A stretch of 30,149 nucleotides of DNA, taken from an uncultured Lachnospiraceae bacterium (lineage in GTDB: Bacteria; Bacillota_A; Clostridia; Lachnospirales; Lachnospiraceae). This document shows, one piece after another, positions 17,680 through 25,444 of this stretch. Under the pieces are notes generated by a model. The model did no database searches. It was not told where the DNA came from and saw only the letters and a list, made by a program, of their open reading frames with translations. The position numbers and the translations under genes were made by a program. Every line of letters starts with the position of its first letter. Position 1 is the first letter of the stretch. Location of the stretch: positions 1 through 30,149 of the forward strand of contig CANOBT010000062.1 in the NCBI GenBank assembly GCA_947564305.1. The letters are read 5' to 3'.

Positions 17680-17792
17680 TTGTGGAAAATTGTCAAATAT
17701 GATAATATTTTTATGTGGCGTCAGACATTTATAGTACAGGTGATAATCCTTTGAAATTTTATATTCAAAGGATTTATTGCCTGTCTTTTTTT
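17680..17792 (+). promoter_or_regulatory. Shared promoter-leader-terminator cassette, copy B (before the NACHT gene)
   Basis: -35 TTGTGG (17680-17685), 17 nt, -10 TAATAT (17703-17708), 6 nt, GTGGCG (17715-17720). A long hairpin starts at ACAGG (17736), with stem core ATCCTTTGAA pairing with TTCAAAGGAT and a lower stem of ACAGG with CCTGT, and is followed by C and seven T (17786-17792). This is a convincing intrinsic terminator only about 46 nt before the ATG of the NACHT gene and just before its ribosome site, so readthrough would decide expression. Predicted transcript about 80 nt. Confidence 0.75.
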
Positions 17793-17838
17793 GTATACAG
17801 CCATTGGCGAGTACAGGATATTACGAGGAGAAAATGGC

Positions 17839-20800
17839 ATGAGATATGATTTTAGTAAAATGAACCCGGATTCGTTTGAACTTATGGTAAGAAGCTTAAA
17901 TGAAAAAATATTTGGAATCCGCTGCAATCAGTATGGTTCTGGACCTGACGGGCAAAGGGAGTTTACGTTTGAGGGGACGGTAAAGGACAGCGCAGGAGTG
18001 GAATTCAAAGGCCGGACGATCGGGCAGGTGAAGTACAAAGGAATTACAACGAAAGAGGATGATTATACCTGGCTTGTCAGGGAAATCCAGGCGGAATTGC
18101 AGCGTTTCCGGGAGAAAGACGAAGACTACCTGCCGGATTATTATCTTTTTTATACCAATGTTGTGCTGACGCCGGTAAAAGATACGGGTGTGAAAGATAA
18201 AATCGAGGCGTATGTCAGGGAACATAATGACGTTATAAAGCATTTTTACGTGAGGGGATATGATGAAATATGCGCTATGCTGGATAACAACCGGGATGTT
18301 GCCGTCAGCTATGCGCCCACAATCTTACCAGGCGACCTGCTGATAAAAGCGTTGGAAAAATATGAGATAGATTATTTTGAAATCTTGAAAAAATTCCTGT
18401 TCTGTGAATTCGAGGAAGAAATGTATCCTCGTTTGGAACAGGCGGGTTCTGTAACAGAAAAGAAAATACCGATTGAAAAAGTGTGCATGGATATTGATGT
18501 GACAGATAGGCATCAGAACAGTCATGTGAAATTTGCAGAGATGGTATTTGCATTGGGAAACGAAATTTTAGGTTATAGGGGGATAGATGTAGCGGAGGGG
18601 CTGAAAAGAGAGGAAAATTTTGTCCTTATTGGAGGACCGGGAAAGGGAAAAAGTACAATCAGTCAGTTTATCGCACAGATATACAGGGCATTTTATCTGC
18701 AGGAATTGGGATATCGAGAGGAAACACTGAAAAAGTTTATAAAAGAATTTCAAAAGAGCTATGACTACCGGATAGGCCGTGCCAGGATTCCCTTTAAAGT
18801 AGCGCTGCGTGAATATGCGGCATGGATTCAGCGGAGGGAGACAGAAGAGAACAAATCTATCCTGCAGTATATGAAGGAGAGGATAGAAAAATTTGAAGGA
18901 AATGCTCTGCCGGTTAATCTGCTTCGAAAGATGCTGGGGGAACAGGCATGGATATTTTTCTTTGACGGATTGGACGAGGTGCCGGAGTCTTCGAATCGTC
19001 AGGAGGTATTAAAGCAGATTCGCCTGTTCATTATCACAGAGCTGAGGGAAGTTCAGTGCGACTGTATAATCGTAGGAACAACCAGAGAACAGGGATATAA
19101 TAATGATTTTGATGAGGAAAAATATACACATATGGAAGTTGACGAACTTTCCAGGGAAGACAGCCGTATGTATATCAATAAGTTATTTGAAGTAATGGAA
19201 GAACAGACGGAACGTAGAAAGGAATATATCCATGTGATGAATGAGGCTCTGGAAGACGAGATTACGGGCAGGCTGATGAAGACGCCGCTTCAGATTACGA
19301 TCATTGCGATATTAGTAAAAAGCGGCGGAAAACCTCCGCATGAACGGTATTCGCTTTTCCGGCAGTATTATGATACGACGGTAAAGCGGGAGAAACAAAA
19401 AGGAATTGTCGCAACGCTGAATGATAACACAGAATGGCTGGAAGAACTTCATTATCTGATTGGATATCGTTTGCAGCACGAGTCTGAAATGGAAGGAAAT
19501 GCGTCGGCAGAGATTAGCCGGGAGGAACTGGAAAGGGAAATCAGGGATTATGTGGAGAAAAACCGGGATGATTTCTATGAAACAAAAAGCGGCGATCAGG
19601 GGAAAGAAAAAGAATTTTTTCTGACTATTACACAGAGGATTTGTTTTTTGAATGAGAATAAGGAAGGGATATACAGCTTTACAATCCGTTCTATGCAGGA
19701 ATATTTTGCAGGAACTTACTTAATTAAAGGGAGAAGTGATACGGAAGCTTTAGACAATATTGAAAAGATTGCATATAAATCCTACTGGAGAAATGTCCTG
19801 CTTTTTGCACTGGGATATATTGAGCTGGAGAGGAAAAGCCTTGAAGCGGACATCGGAGCGCTCTGCCAACGGATGAACGGAGAAGATCATCTGACAACGG
19901 ACGAGTATACTTCGGATAACCTGTGTCTGTTTGGTTCATGGCTGGCGGTGGATATCCTGGCAGAAGATATTTTCCGGGGACGGCGTCAGACGAAATACAT
20001 CAAGCTCGCCGCAAAAGCGGCCGGGCTTGCGGATTGTGTAAATTATAATAAGTTCAGTTTGATCACAGGGATACAGAAAGATAAGCTTGTAGACTATATG
20101 AAAGAGAGCTGTGAAGGAGAGAAAGAAATAATAGGAGCAGCTAAGCTGTATCTGAAATTGGATGAGAACAGGAACAATGACATGGAGGAGGAAATCGCGT
20201 ATATAAGGGAAAGGCTCACGGAAGAAAAACAGCTGGCAATGGATATTGATATTGTAGAAAATGGGAGGCACTCGGACAGGATTTTGGATAAAGCGATATA
20301 TCGGATTAAAGCAGCGTTGGAGAATGGGAAAATGAAGTTTTTTTTGCCGGAACGAGTGTTGCGAGACATATTGTATTCCATGGAAGAAGGAGACAGCATA
20401 GAATTCAAGAAAAATTTGTTCCTTCAGTCTCTTTATTCGGAATCTAAATATGTGAGAATGGTGGAAGTGAGAAGCTGTTTAAATATACAGAGCAGTTCAG
20501 GATTGATATACAAAATCCTCTGCCCGTGGAATATGAAACGCGGGCGAAGCTATAAGTTAATAGCCTTAACGGAATTAATCGAAATTGAATTATATGATAC
20601 CGGGACCGATGAAGCAGCCTTATTTGAACTTCAAACAAAATTACCGAAAATTGGTTTGGACTATCTGGCAGAATTTTGTGGGTTTTTGTTAAATCCGACT
20701 TTTTCAAAATATCAGGATTTATACAGGAAATTGAGTGAGGAAGAGGAATTTTTACGTTCAAAATATCGGAGATTATTAGAAAGTTATATCAGACAAAAGC

Positions 20801-21726
20801 CGGTTTCCGAGGAAGAATTTGAAATAATGGTATTGGAACGGAAAAAAGATTATAAAAGCTTTTTGCAAGGAGATTTTGAAAAAGTATGTTATAAAGATAT
20901 CAATGTAGGATTTACTTCTTACTACCATTATCGTGAAAATATTTTTCGGGAACTGATGGATTTGGAAAAAATACCATTCGCTAATCTGAGAAAATTGAGT
21001 GATGCTTTTTTGAACATTTATATGTATGCGGCATCGAGAGAAACAGAGGTTAGAGACTATGTGCAGGATGATGAAAGAACTGCAGATGGGATGATCAAAC
21101 TTTTAGCCGAATCAGTCAGAAGAAAAAAATACTATTATCGGGAAAATCTGATTATTGCGTCTTTGGCAGGCTCAAGGTTTAAAAAGAATTTGTGGGAGCA
21201 GGTTCCGGATTTCCCATTAGCTGATGAAATGCTGGAAAGGGAATACATTAGAATAAATGCGAAACGTAAGAGAATACGGATTGATATATTGGAGAAGACC
21301 ATAGGCAGTATTGTCAGCAGGCTGGTATGTGACGGAAAAGAAAACAGTTACCTGTCAGTCATTCCCATATTGATCAATGAACCAATTGAGATACGAAAAT
21401 GCATATCAGAACATGCTGTGAGGGAACTGGAACAATTGGAATATACTGTCGGTGCAAATCTGATCGCCATGAAGCTTTTGAAAATGTGTATGGATGAAAA
21501 TGCAGCGCCCGGGGAATTCCTGGACGAACTGCTGAAATGTGACGTGCCGCGGGAGTATATATATTGGGAGTTGGAAAAGATGCTCCGCTATTGCGAGGTT
21601 CAGAATAAAGAGAAGCTATGGGTGGAGATGTATCTGAGGCTTAAAGAAGAAAAATTCAGAGGAGACTGGCTGATAAGGAAAGGAATTTTAGATGATATGA
21701 TAGAGGCGAAATCTAATATGGGGTGA
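17839..21726 (+). CDS. NACHT STAND NTPase with N-terminal Mrr-like nuclease domain
   Basis: A 1295-aa NLR-like protein. Bacterial proteins of this build (nuclease effector, NACHT, sensor) act in anti-phage defence, where a phage cue triggers oligomerisation and the effector. Residues 1-120 resemble a PD-(D/E)XK/Mrr domain: NPDSFELMVRSLNEKIFG, GSGPDGQ (D37) and IGQVKYK (Q63, K65). The NACHT domain has Walker A GGPGKGKST (265-273) and Walker B FFFDGLDEVP (D376, D379, E380), then SFTIRSMQEYFAG near 620, a typical STAND segment. About 650 residues of C-terminal sensor have no fold I recognise. I chose the ATG at 17839 because GAGGAG sits 8 nt before it; the ATG at 17791 has none. Parts of the 3' half (from about 20400) look more AT-rich. 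Specific trigger unknown. Confidence 0.87.
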   Translation: MRYDFSKMNPDSFELMVRSLNEKIFGIRCNQYGSGPDGQREFTFEGTVKDSAGVEFKGRTIGQVKYKGITTKEDDYTWLVREIQAELQRFREKDEDYLPDYYLFYTNVVLTPVKDTGVKDKIEAYVREHNDVIKHFYVRGYDEICAMLDNNRDVAVSYAPTILPGDLLIKALEKYEIDYFEILKKFLFCEFEEEMYPRLEQAGSVTEKKIPIEKVCMDIDVTDRHQNSHVKFAEMVFALGNEILGYRGIDVAEGLKREENFVLIGGPGKGKSTISQFIAQIYRAFYLQELGYREETLKKFIKEFQKSYDYRIGRARIPFKVALREYAAWIQRRETEENKSILQYMKERIEKFEGNALPVNLLRKMLGEQAWIFFFDGLDEVPESSNRQEVLKQIRLFIITELREVQCDCIIVGTTREQGYNNDFDEEKYTHMEVDELSREDSRMYINKLFEVMEEQTERRKEYIHVMNEALEDEITGRLMKTPLQITIIAILVKSGGKPPHERYSLFRQYYDTTVKREKQKGIVATLNDNTEWLEELHYLIGYRLQHESEMEGNASAEISREELEREIRDYVEKNRDDFYETKSGDQGKEKEFFLTITQRICFLNENKEGIYSFTIRSMQEYFAGTYLIKGRSDTEALDNIEKIAYKSYWRNVLLFALGYIELERKSLEADIGALCQRMNGEDHLTTDEYTSDNLCLFGSWLAVDILAEDIFRGRRQTKYIKLAAKAAGLADCVNYNKFSLITGIQKDKLVDYMKESCEGEKEIIGAAKLYLKLDENRNNDMEEEIAYIRERLTEEKQLAMDIDIVENGRHSDRILDKAIYRIKAALENGKMKFFLPERVLRDILYSMEEGDSIEFKKNLFLQSLYSESKYVRMVEVRSCLNIQSSSGLIYKILCPWNMKRGRSYKLIALTELIEIELYDTGTDEAALFELQTKLPKIGLDYLAEFCGFLLNPTFSKYQDLYRKLSEEEEFLRSKYRRLLESYIRQKPVSEEEFEIMVLERKKDYKSFLQGDFEKVCYKDINVGFTSYYHYRENIFRELMDLEKIPFANLRKLSDAFLNIYMYAASRETEVRDYVQDDERTADGMIKLLAESVRRKKYYYRENLIIASLAGSRFKKNLWEQVPDFPLADEMLEREYIRINAKRKRIRIDILEKTIGSIVSRLVCDGKENSYLSVIPILINEPIEIRKCISEHAVRELEQLEYTVGANLIAMKLLKMCMDENAAPGEFLDELLKCDVPREYIYWELEKMLRYCEVQNKEKLWVEMYLRLKEEKFRGDWLIRKGILDDMIEAKSNMG

Positions 21727-21792
21727 GGTGCGTTCTTGAAAATGTGGGAATGAAGGGAGAGTGAATACCTGAAACCGCAGCTTTATCGGCGG

Positions 21793-21818
21793 GGGCTGTG
21801 CAGCGTGGTGCACAGCCC
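21793..21818. other. Perfect 9-bp hairpin before the Uma2 gene
   Basis: GGGCTGTGC (21793-21801) pairs perfectly with GCACAGCCC (21810-21818) around AGCGTGGT. No T-run follows, so it is probably not an intrinsic terminator. It sits between the NACHT stop and the Uma2 start and may be an mRNA processing or protective structure. Confidence 0.5.
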
Positions 21819-21927
21819 TGTGAACGGTTACGAATCTGGGACTCATTATAATCCGGTTATTATCTGGCTTGAAAGATTAGGAGGTTTATGGTAGTATTGG
21901 GATACGAAAACGAAAGGAGTGCATATT

Positions 21928-22494
21928 ATGCCGCCAGCATTACAGCCGCAGCCGGAAATAATTACTCTGGAACAGTACGAGGCTCTTCCGGAGAACCGGA
22001 GAGTAGAAGTCTTTGAGAATGTTGTCTATGATATGGCCAGTCCGTCACAGATACATCAAACACTATCTATGGAACTGTCTAACATTATCTACAACTACCT
22101 CAAAAACAAGAAGGGAACATGCCAGGTGTTCAGCGCTCCGTTTGATGTAAAACTGTCGGATAAGCCTTTTACCATTGTTCAGCCCGACATCATGGTTATC
22201 TGCGACAAAAATAAACTGGATGGAAAGCGCTGCAATGGTGCACCCGATTTCATCATTGAAATTGTTTCTCCAGGAAATCCGGCAGATGATTATATCCGGA
22301 AGGCATATTACTACAAAAACGCCGGAGTCCGCGAATACTGGATTGTGGATCCCCGCCGAAAAACCGTGACTGTGGATTACTTCGAGGGTAATATTGTAAG
22401 TGTTCAGTATGCCTTTGATTCCATTATCAAGGTCAACATCTATGATGATCTGCTGATCAACTTTTCCGATATTGCTGAACTATTAAATATCTAA
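21928..22494 (+). CDS. Uma2-family (DUF820) PD-(D/E)XK-fold protein
   Basis: A 188-aa member of the Uma2 family, restriction-endonuclease-like proteins abundant in cyanobacteria and some Firmicutes, mostly of unknown function. The family build is clear: ITLEQYEALPENRRVEVFENVVYDM, the Gln/Asp strand IVQPDIMVICD, the acidic strand APDFIIEIVSPGN, and KAYYYKNAGVREYWIVDPRRKTV. The Asp, Glu and Lys of these strands would form the nuclease centre. AAAGGAG precedes the ATG at 21928 by about 9 nt, preferable to the upstream in-frame GTG at 21919. It stands alone between the NACHT gene and RADAR, with its own terminator, so I see no partner. Its role in defence is only suggested by location. Confidence 0.9.
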   Translation: MPPALQPQPEIITLEQYEALPENRRVEVFENVVYDMASPSQIHQTLSMELSNIIYNYLKNKKGTCQVFSAPFDVKLSDKPFTIVQPDIMVICDKNKLDGKRCNGAPDFIIEIVSPGNPADDYIRKAYYYKNAGVREYWIVDPRRKTVTVDYFEGNIVSVQYAFDSIIKVNIYDDLLINFSDIAELLNI

Positions 22495-22499
22495 TAAAA

Positions 22500-22539
22500 A
22501 TAGGGCATGTGCTGTATTGCATATGTCCTATCTTTTATT
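22500..22539 (+). terminator. Intrinsic terminator after the Uma2 gene
   Basis: A 13-bp stem (22500-22512 with 22519-22531, two G-U pairs) around TGTATT is followed by CTTTTATT. It closes the Uma2 transcript before the RADAR promoter. Confidence 0.8.
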
Positions 22540-22581
22540 AGATATTTTATTCCAAAAGGTTTTAGGAAAAAGAATATTTTC

Positions 22582-22678
22582 TTGTAGTAATTTGGCGGAT
22601 ATGGTAGAATTTAGGCGTGGCGATAAATTACCAGGTACAGGGTGTTAGTTCTCTGAAAGGTGATTTATTGCCTTTTTT
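22582..22678 (+). promoter_or_regulatory. Shared promoter-leader-terminator cassette, copy C (before rdrA)
   Basis: -35 TTGTAG (22582-22587), 17 nt, -10 TAGAAT (22605-22610), 6 nt, GTGGCG (22617-22622). Here the conserved 5' box is itself the left arm of the terminator: GGCGATAAATTACC (22619-22632) pairs over 14 positions, two of them G-U, with GGTGATTTATTGCC (22659-22672). A small inner hairpin CAGGG/CUCUG sits inside, and six T follow (22673-22678). The terminator ends about 36 nt before the rdrA ATG, so transcription must pass it to express RADAR. Predicted leader about 62 nt. Confidence 0.75.
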
Positions 22679-22714
22679 ATGTGGATAAATATAAATTAGT
22701 AGGAGAGGGACGCC

Positions 22715-25432
22715 ATGAAAAATGAGAAAGTATTAGTGATAAACAAAGGTGAGGAGTTTAAAGCAACTGTAATAGACAAGATTGATAAGACGAATATTTT
22801 TTATGATCAGTATATGGATGCGGCCAGAATGCTGAACGAAATTGTCGCCAGACATGACGACAGACTGGAAATGTGGTGCACAACAGAATATGAAAATAAT
22901 ATGATTGCTTTCTGCGGGGAACGCGGCGCAGGTAAGAGCAGTGCCATGATCAGTTTTGTTAAAGCAGCTCATGAGTACAGCAAAAACGGCGGAGACTCCA
23001 TTTTTGCTGACTTTGGAAATATCAAAAATACATATTTCACCGAGCCGATTATCATAGATCCATCTATGCTTGATGGGATACATAATGTGTTGGATATTAT
23101 ACTTGCAACGCTTTATAAGAAGTTTAGAAAACAGTATGAGAAGGACAATCAATCGTTATATGCACGTCAAAGGGAAGGATTATTGGATCAATTTCAAAAA
23201 GTATATAAGTGTATTTCGTTAATCAATAATCAGGAGAAGATGTTGGATGATGAATATGATTATGAGGGGAATATCAGCAAACTTGCTAAACTTGGGCAGA
23301 GTACGGAACTGAGATATGAACTGGAAGAACTGATTAAAATGTATCTTGAAATAATGATGAAGGCTCAAGGTGCAGATAAGGAGGGGAAGACAGGGTGCCT
23401 GATGATTGCGATAGATGATCTGGATTTATGCAGCTTTCATGTGTATAAGATGGCGGAGCAGATTAGGAAATATCTGATCATACCCAACGTTGTGCTTGTA
23501 ATGGCTGTCAGGGTGGAACAGCTTGAATTGTGTGTACGGGAAAAAAATCTTAGAAGTTTCAAAAGTATGGTTCGTACCGGAGGGCAGGAGTCCAGAATAT
23601 TAGAAGAAATTATTAATATGTCCGAACGCTATGTTACAAAACTGATTCCAAAAGTCAGAAGAAATTATCTTCCAGATGTGAGGATGCTGAATAATGTGAA
23701 GATATTATATAGGGACAAAGAAAAAGAATTGGAATTCGATTTTGGAGGAGGCTCTCTTAGTAAAATTGTATTGAATTTGATATATCAGAAGACCGGAATG
23801 AAGTTTTTAGAGGAAAAGTCCGAAAAAAATTATTTTTTACCAGATAATCTGCGCGATACAATAAATCTTATCGTCCTTTTAGCCGAAATGGAAGAACCAG
23901 GGGGAGAAAATATAAATGACGTTTATTATTACAATATTGAAAAGTTTTCAGACTATTATGAGAGGCAGTGGCTGCCCGGTAATTTTACGTTAAAGGAATC
24001 TAAGGAAATCCAGAAACTATTTCATGTACATTCACAGTTGCATCAGTGGGTCAGGTTTCGATTATCTGAGTATTATTCAGTGACGAAAATGAAAGACGAA
24101 GTTCCATTGACAGGGCCACATGCATGTGCTGAGTCGAGTAATAGTTTTTCTCTTGTTATAGACTGGCTGAGACTATACAAGACAACTGTATTTGGAGAGG
24201 ATGAGAAAAAGTATGCATATGTATTTCATGTCCTATATACAATCCGCTTAAATGAGTTATTACGCTCGAAGTTATATGATGAAATAATAAGTTTTATAGG
24301 AGGATATGTGTGGGCCTGGGATTTTCAGAATACGCTTCCAGCTGTAGGGAGAACTGCTGTTGATCGTTCTCGCTTTACGCTATCTACTTTTTGTGTATTT
24401 AATACAATTGCAGGAGCTCTTTATCCGGATAAACATATTTTCATGGAAGGTTCTTTGGGGACGCAGTATTATGTTACTGAGATTGCCAAAGAGGATGTAA
24501 ATAGAAAATATAAAACAGCAGTATGGACAGTGCTTGGAATGCTATCAAATACTTTTTGGAAAAATCAGTCTCAGCAAGTAGTTTATACATTTGATACGGC
24601 ACATGTTGTTTATATGAATCATTCTGTTATACAGGCGCTGCATATCAGTCTGGAAAATTATATTATCAGTCTCTGCAATCTGGACTGCATGTATGAAAAG
24701 GTAAATATGAATTATTTAGGAGTTGATGTGTATGAATTTGAAACGATTATTGAAAGTATTCAGAAACTCAATCAGGAAATGATAGAAGCTTTTAGAAGGA
24801 TTATTACCAATATAGATATTGCGTTGGAATTTAAAAAGTATTGTTTTGAAGGAAAGAATATAAAAGATAGAGGTTATAAAAATGATATAGAGAGGACACA
24901 GGCGGCCGTAAAACATTTTTTTAGAAATGTAGAAGTTTTTATGCGTATACATTTTAGAATTCGTAATGTAGAGTATGACTGTCTGAAGTTAGAAATTGAC
25001 GGTGTGAGGAAAGATATCAGCATTAGTCAGTTGTATGCTTTGTTGGTTCAGGAAAGTGTGAAAGAGAACGAAAGGATTTTGGAAGAGAATGGGAAGTTAA
25101 ATGGAAATAAGGAAGAAATGGTGAAAGAATTTGCGATGAAATTGAGAGAAAGGTCGGCTTTAGTACGTCCTCTTGAAAAAGTGGTTACTTATTTGGGAAC
25201 AAGGACGGCTGAAAATGCAAGGAAGAATATGGATAATCTTGCTTCTAATATTCAGCGTTATTATTCCAAATATGTCGACGAAAGGCTAGGAGAGCCGGAA
25301 ATATTGGATTTGTGCGATTTTTATGGGAAAATATTAGATCTATACATTATAAATCCGATGTCATATATTCCGGATGAACTAAGTGAGAAATATAAACAAG
25401 TTATCAGAAGATATCAGCAAGTATGTCAATAA
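22715..25432 (+). CDS. rdrA: RADAR ATPase RdrA
   Basis: The ATPase subunit of RADAR, a phage defence system in which an ATPase ring and a deaminase shell edit adenosine (RNA or nucleotide pool) to inosine after infection. The 905-aa length fits RdrA. The P-loop is FCGERGAGKSSAM (G68 to S76), and the Walker B strand is LMIAIDDLDL (D234, D235), followed by IPNVVLVMAVRVEQLEL, as in KAP/ORC-like STAND ATPases. The rest is a large, mostly helical region. Assignment rests chiefly on the pairing with the large deaminase 12 nt downstream and on size and P-loop type. AGGAGAGGG precedes the ATG. Codon choice looks more AT-rich than in the surface genes, consistent with transfer. Leader copy C lies just upstream. 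Confidence 0.88.
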   Translation: MKNEKVLVINKGEEFKATVIDKIDKTNIFYDQYMDAARMLNEIVARHDDRLEMWCTTEYENNMIAFCGERGAGKSSAMISFVKAAHEYSKNGGDSIFADFGNIKNTYFTEPIIIDPSMLDGIHNVLDIILATLYKKFRKQYEKDNQSLYARQREGLLDQFQKVYKCISLINNQEKMLDDEYDYEGNISKLAKLGQSTELRYELEELIKMYLEIMMKAQGADKEGKTGCLMIAIDDLDLCSFHVYKMAEQIRKYLIIPNVVLVMAVRVEQLELCVREKNLRSFKSMVRTGGQESRILEEIINMSERYVTKLIPKVRRNYLPDVRMLNNVKILYRDKEKELEFDFGGGSLSKIVLNLIYQKTGMKFLEEKSEKNYFLPDNLRDTINLIVLLAEMEEPGGENINDVYYYNIEKFSDYYERQWLPGNFTLKESKEIQKLFHVHSQLHQWVRFRLSEYYSVTKMKDEVPLTGPHACAESSNSFSLVIDWLRLYKTTVFGEDEKKYAYVFHVLYTIRLNELLRSKLYDEIISFIGGYVWAWDFQNTLPAVGRTAVDRSRFTLSTFCVFNTIAGALYPDKHIFMEGSLGTQYYVTEIAKEDVNRKYKTAVWTVLGMLSNTFWKNQSQQVVYTFDTAHVVYMNHSVIQALHISLENYIISLCNLDCMYEKVNMNYLGVDVYEFETIIESIQKLNQEMIEAFRRIITNIDIALEFKKYCFEGKNIKDRGYKNDIERTQAAVKHFFRNVEVFMRIHFRIRNVEYDCLKLEIDGVRKDISISQLYALLVQESVKENERILEENGKLNGNKEEMVKEFAMKLRERSALVRPLEKVVTYLGTRTAENARKNMDNLASNIQRYYSKYVDERLGEPEILDLCDFYGKILDLYIINPMSYIPDELSEKYKQVIRRYQQVCQ

Positions 25433-25444
25433 AAAGGAGAGCAT

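Noticed and set aside
21781..21850. A tRNA or tRNA-like RNA around the strong hairpin before the Uma2 gene
   Set aside because: A GGTTACGAATC string looks a little like a T-loop, but there is no acceptor stem or anticodon arm.
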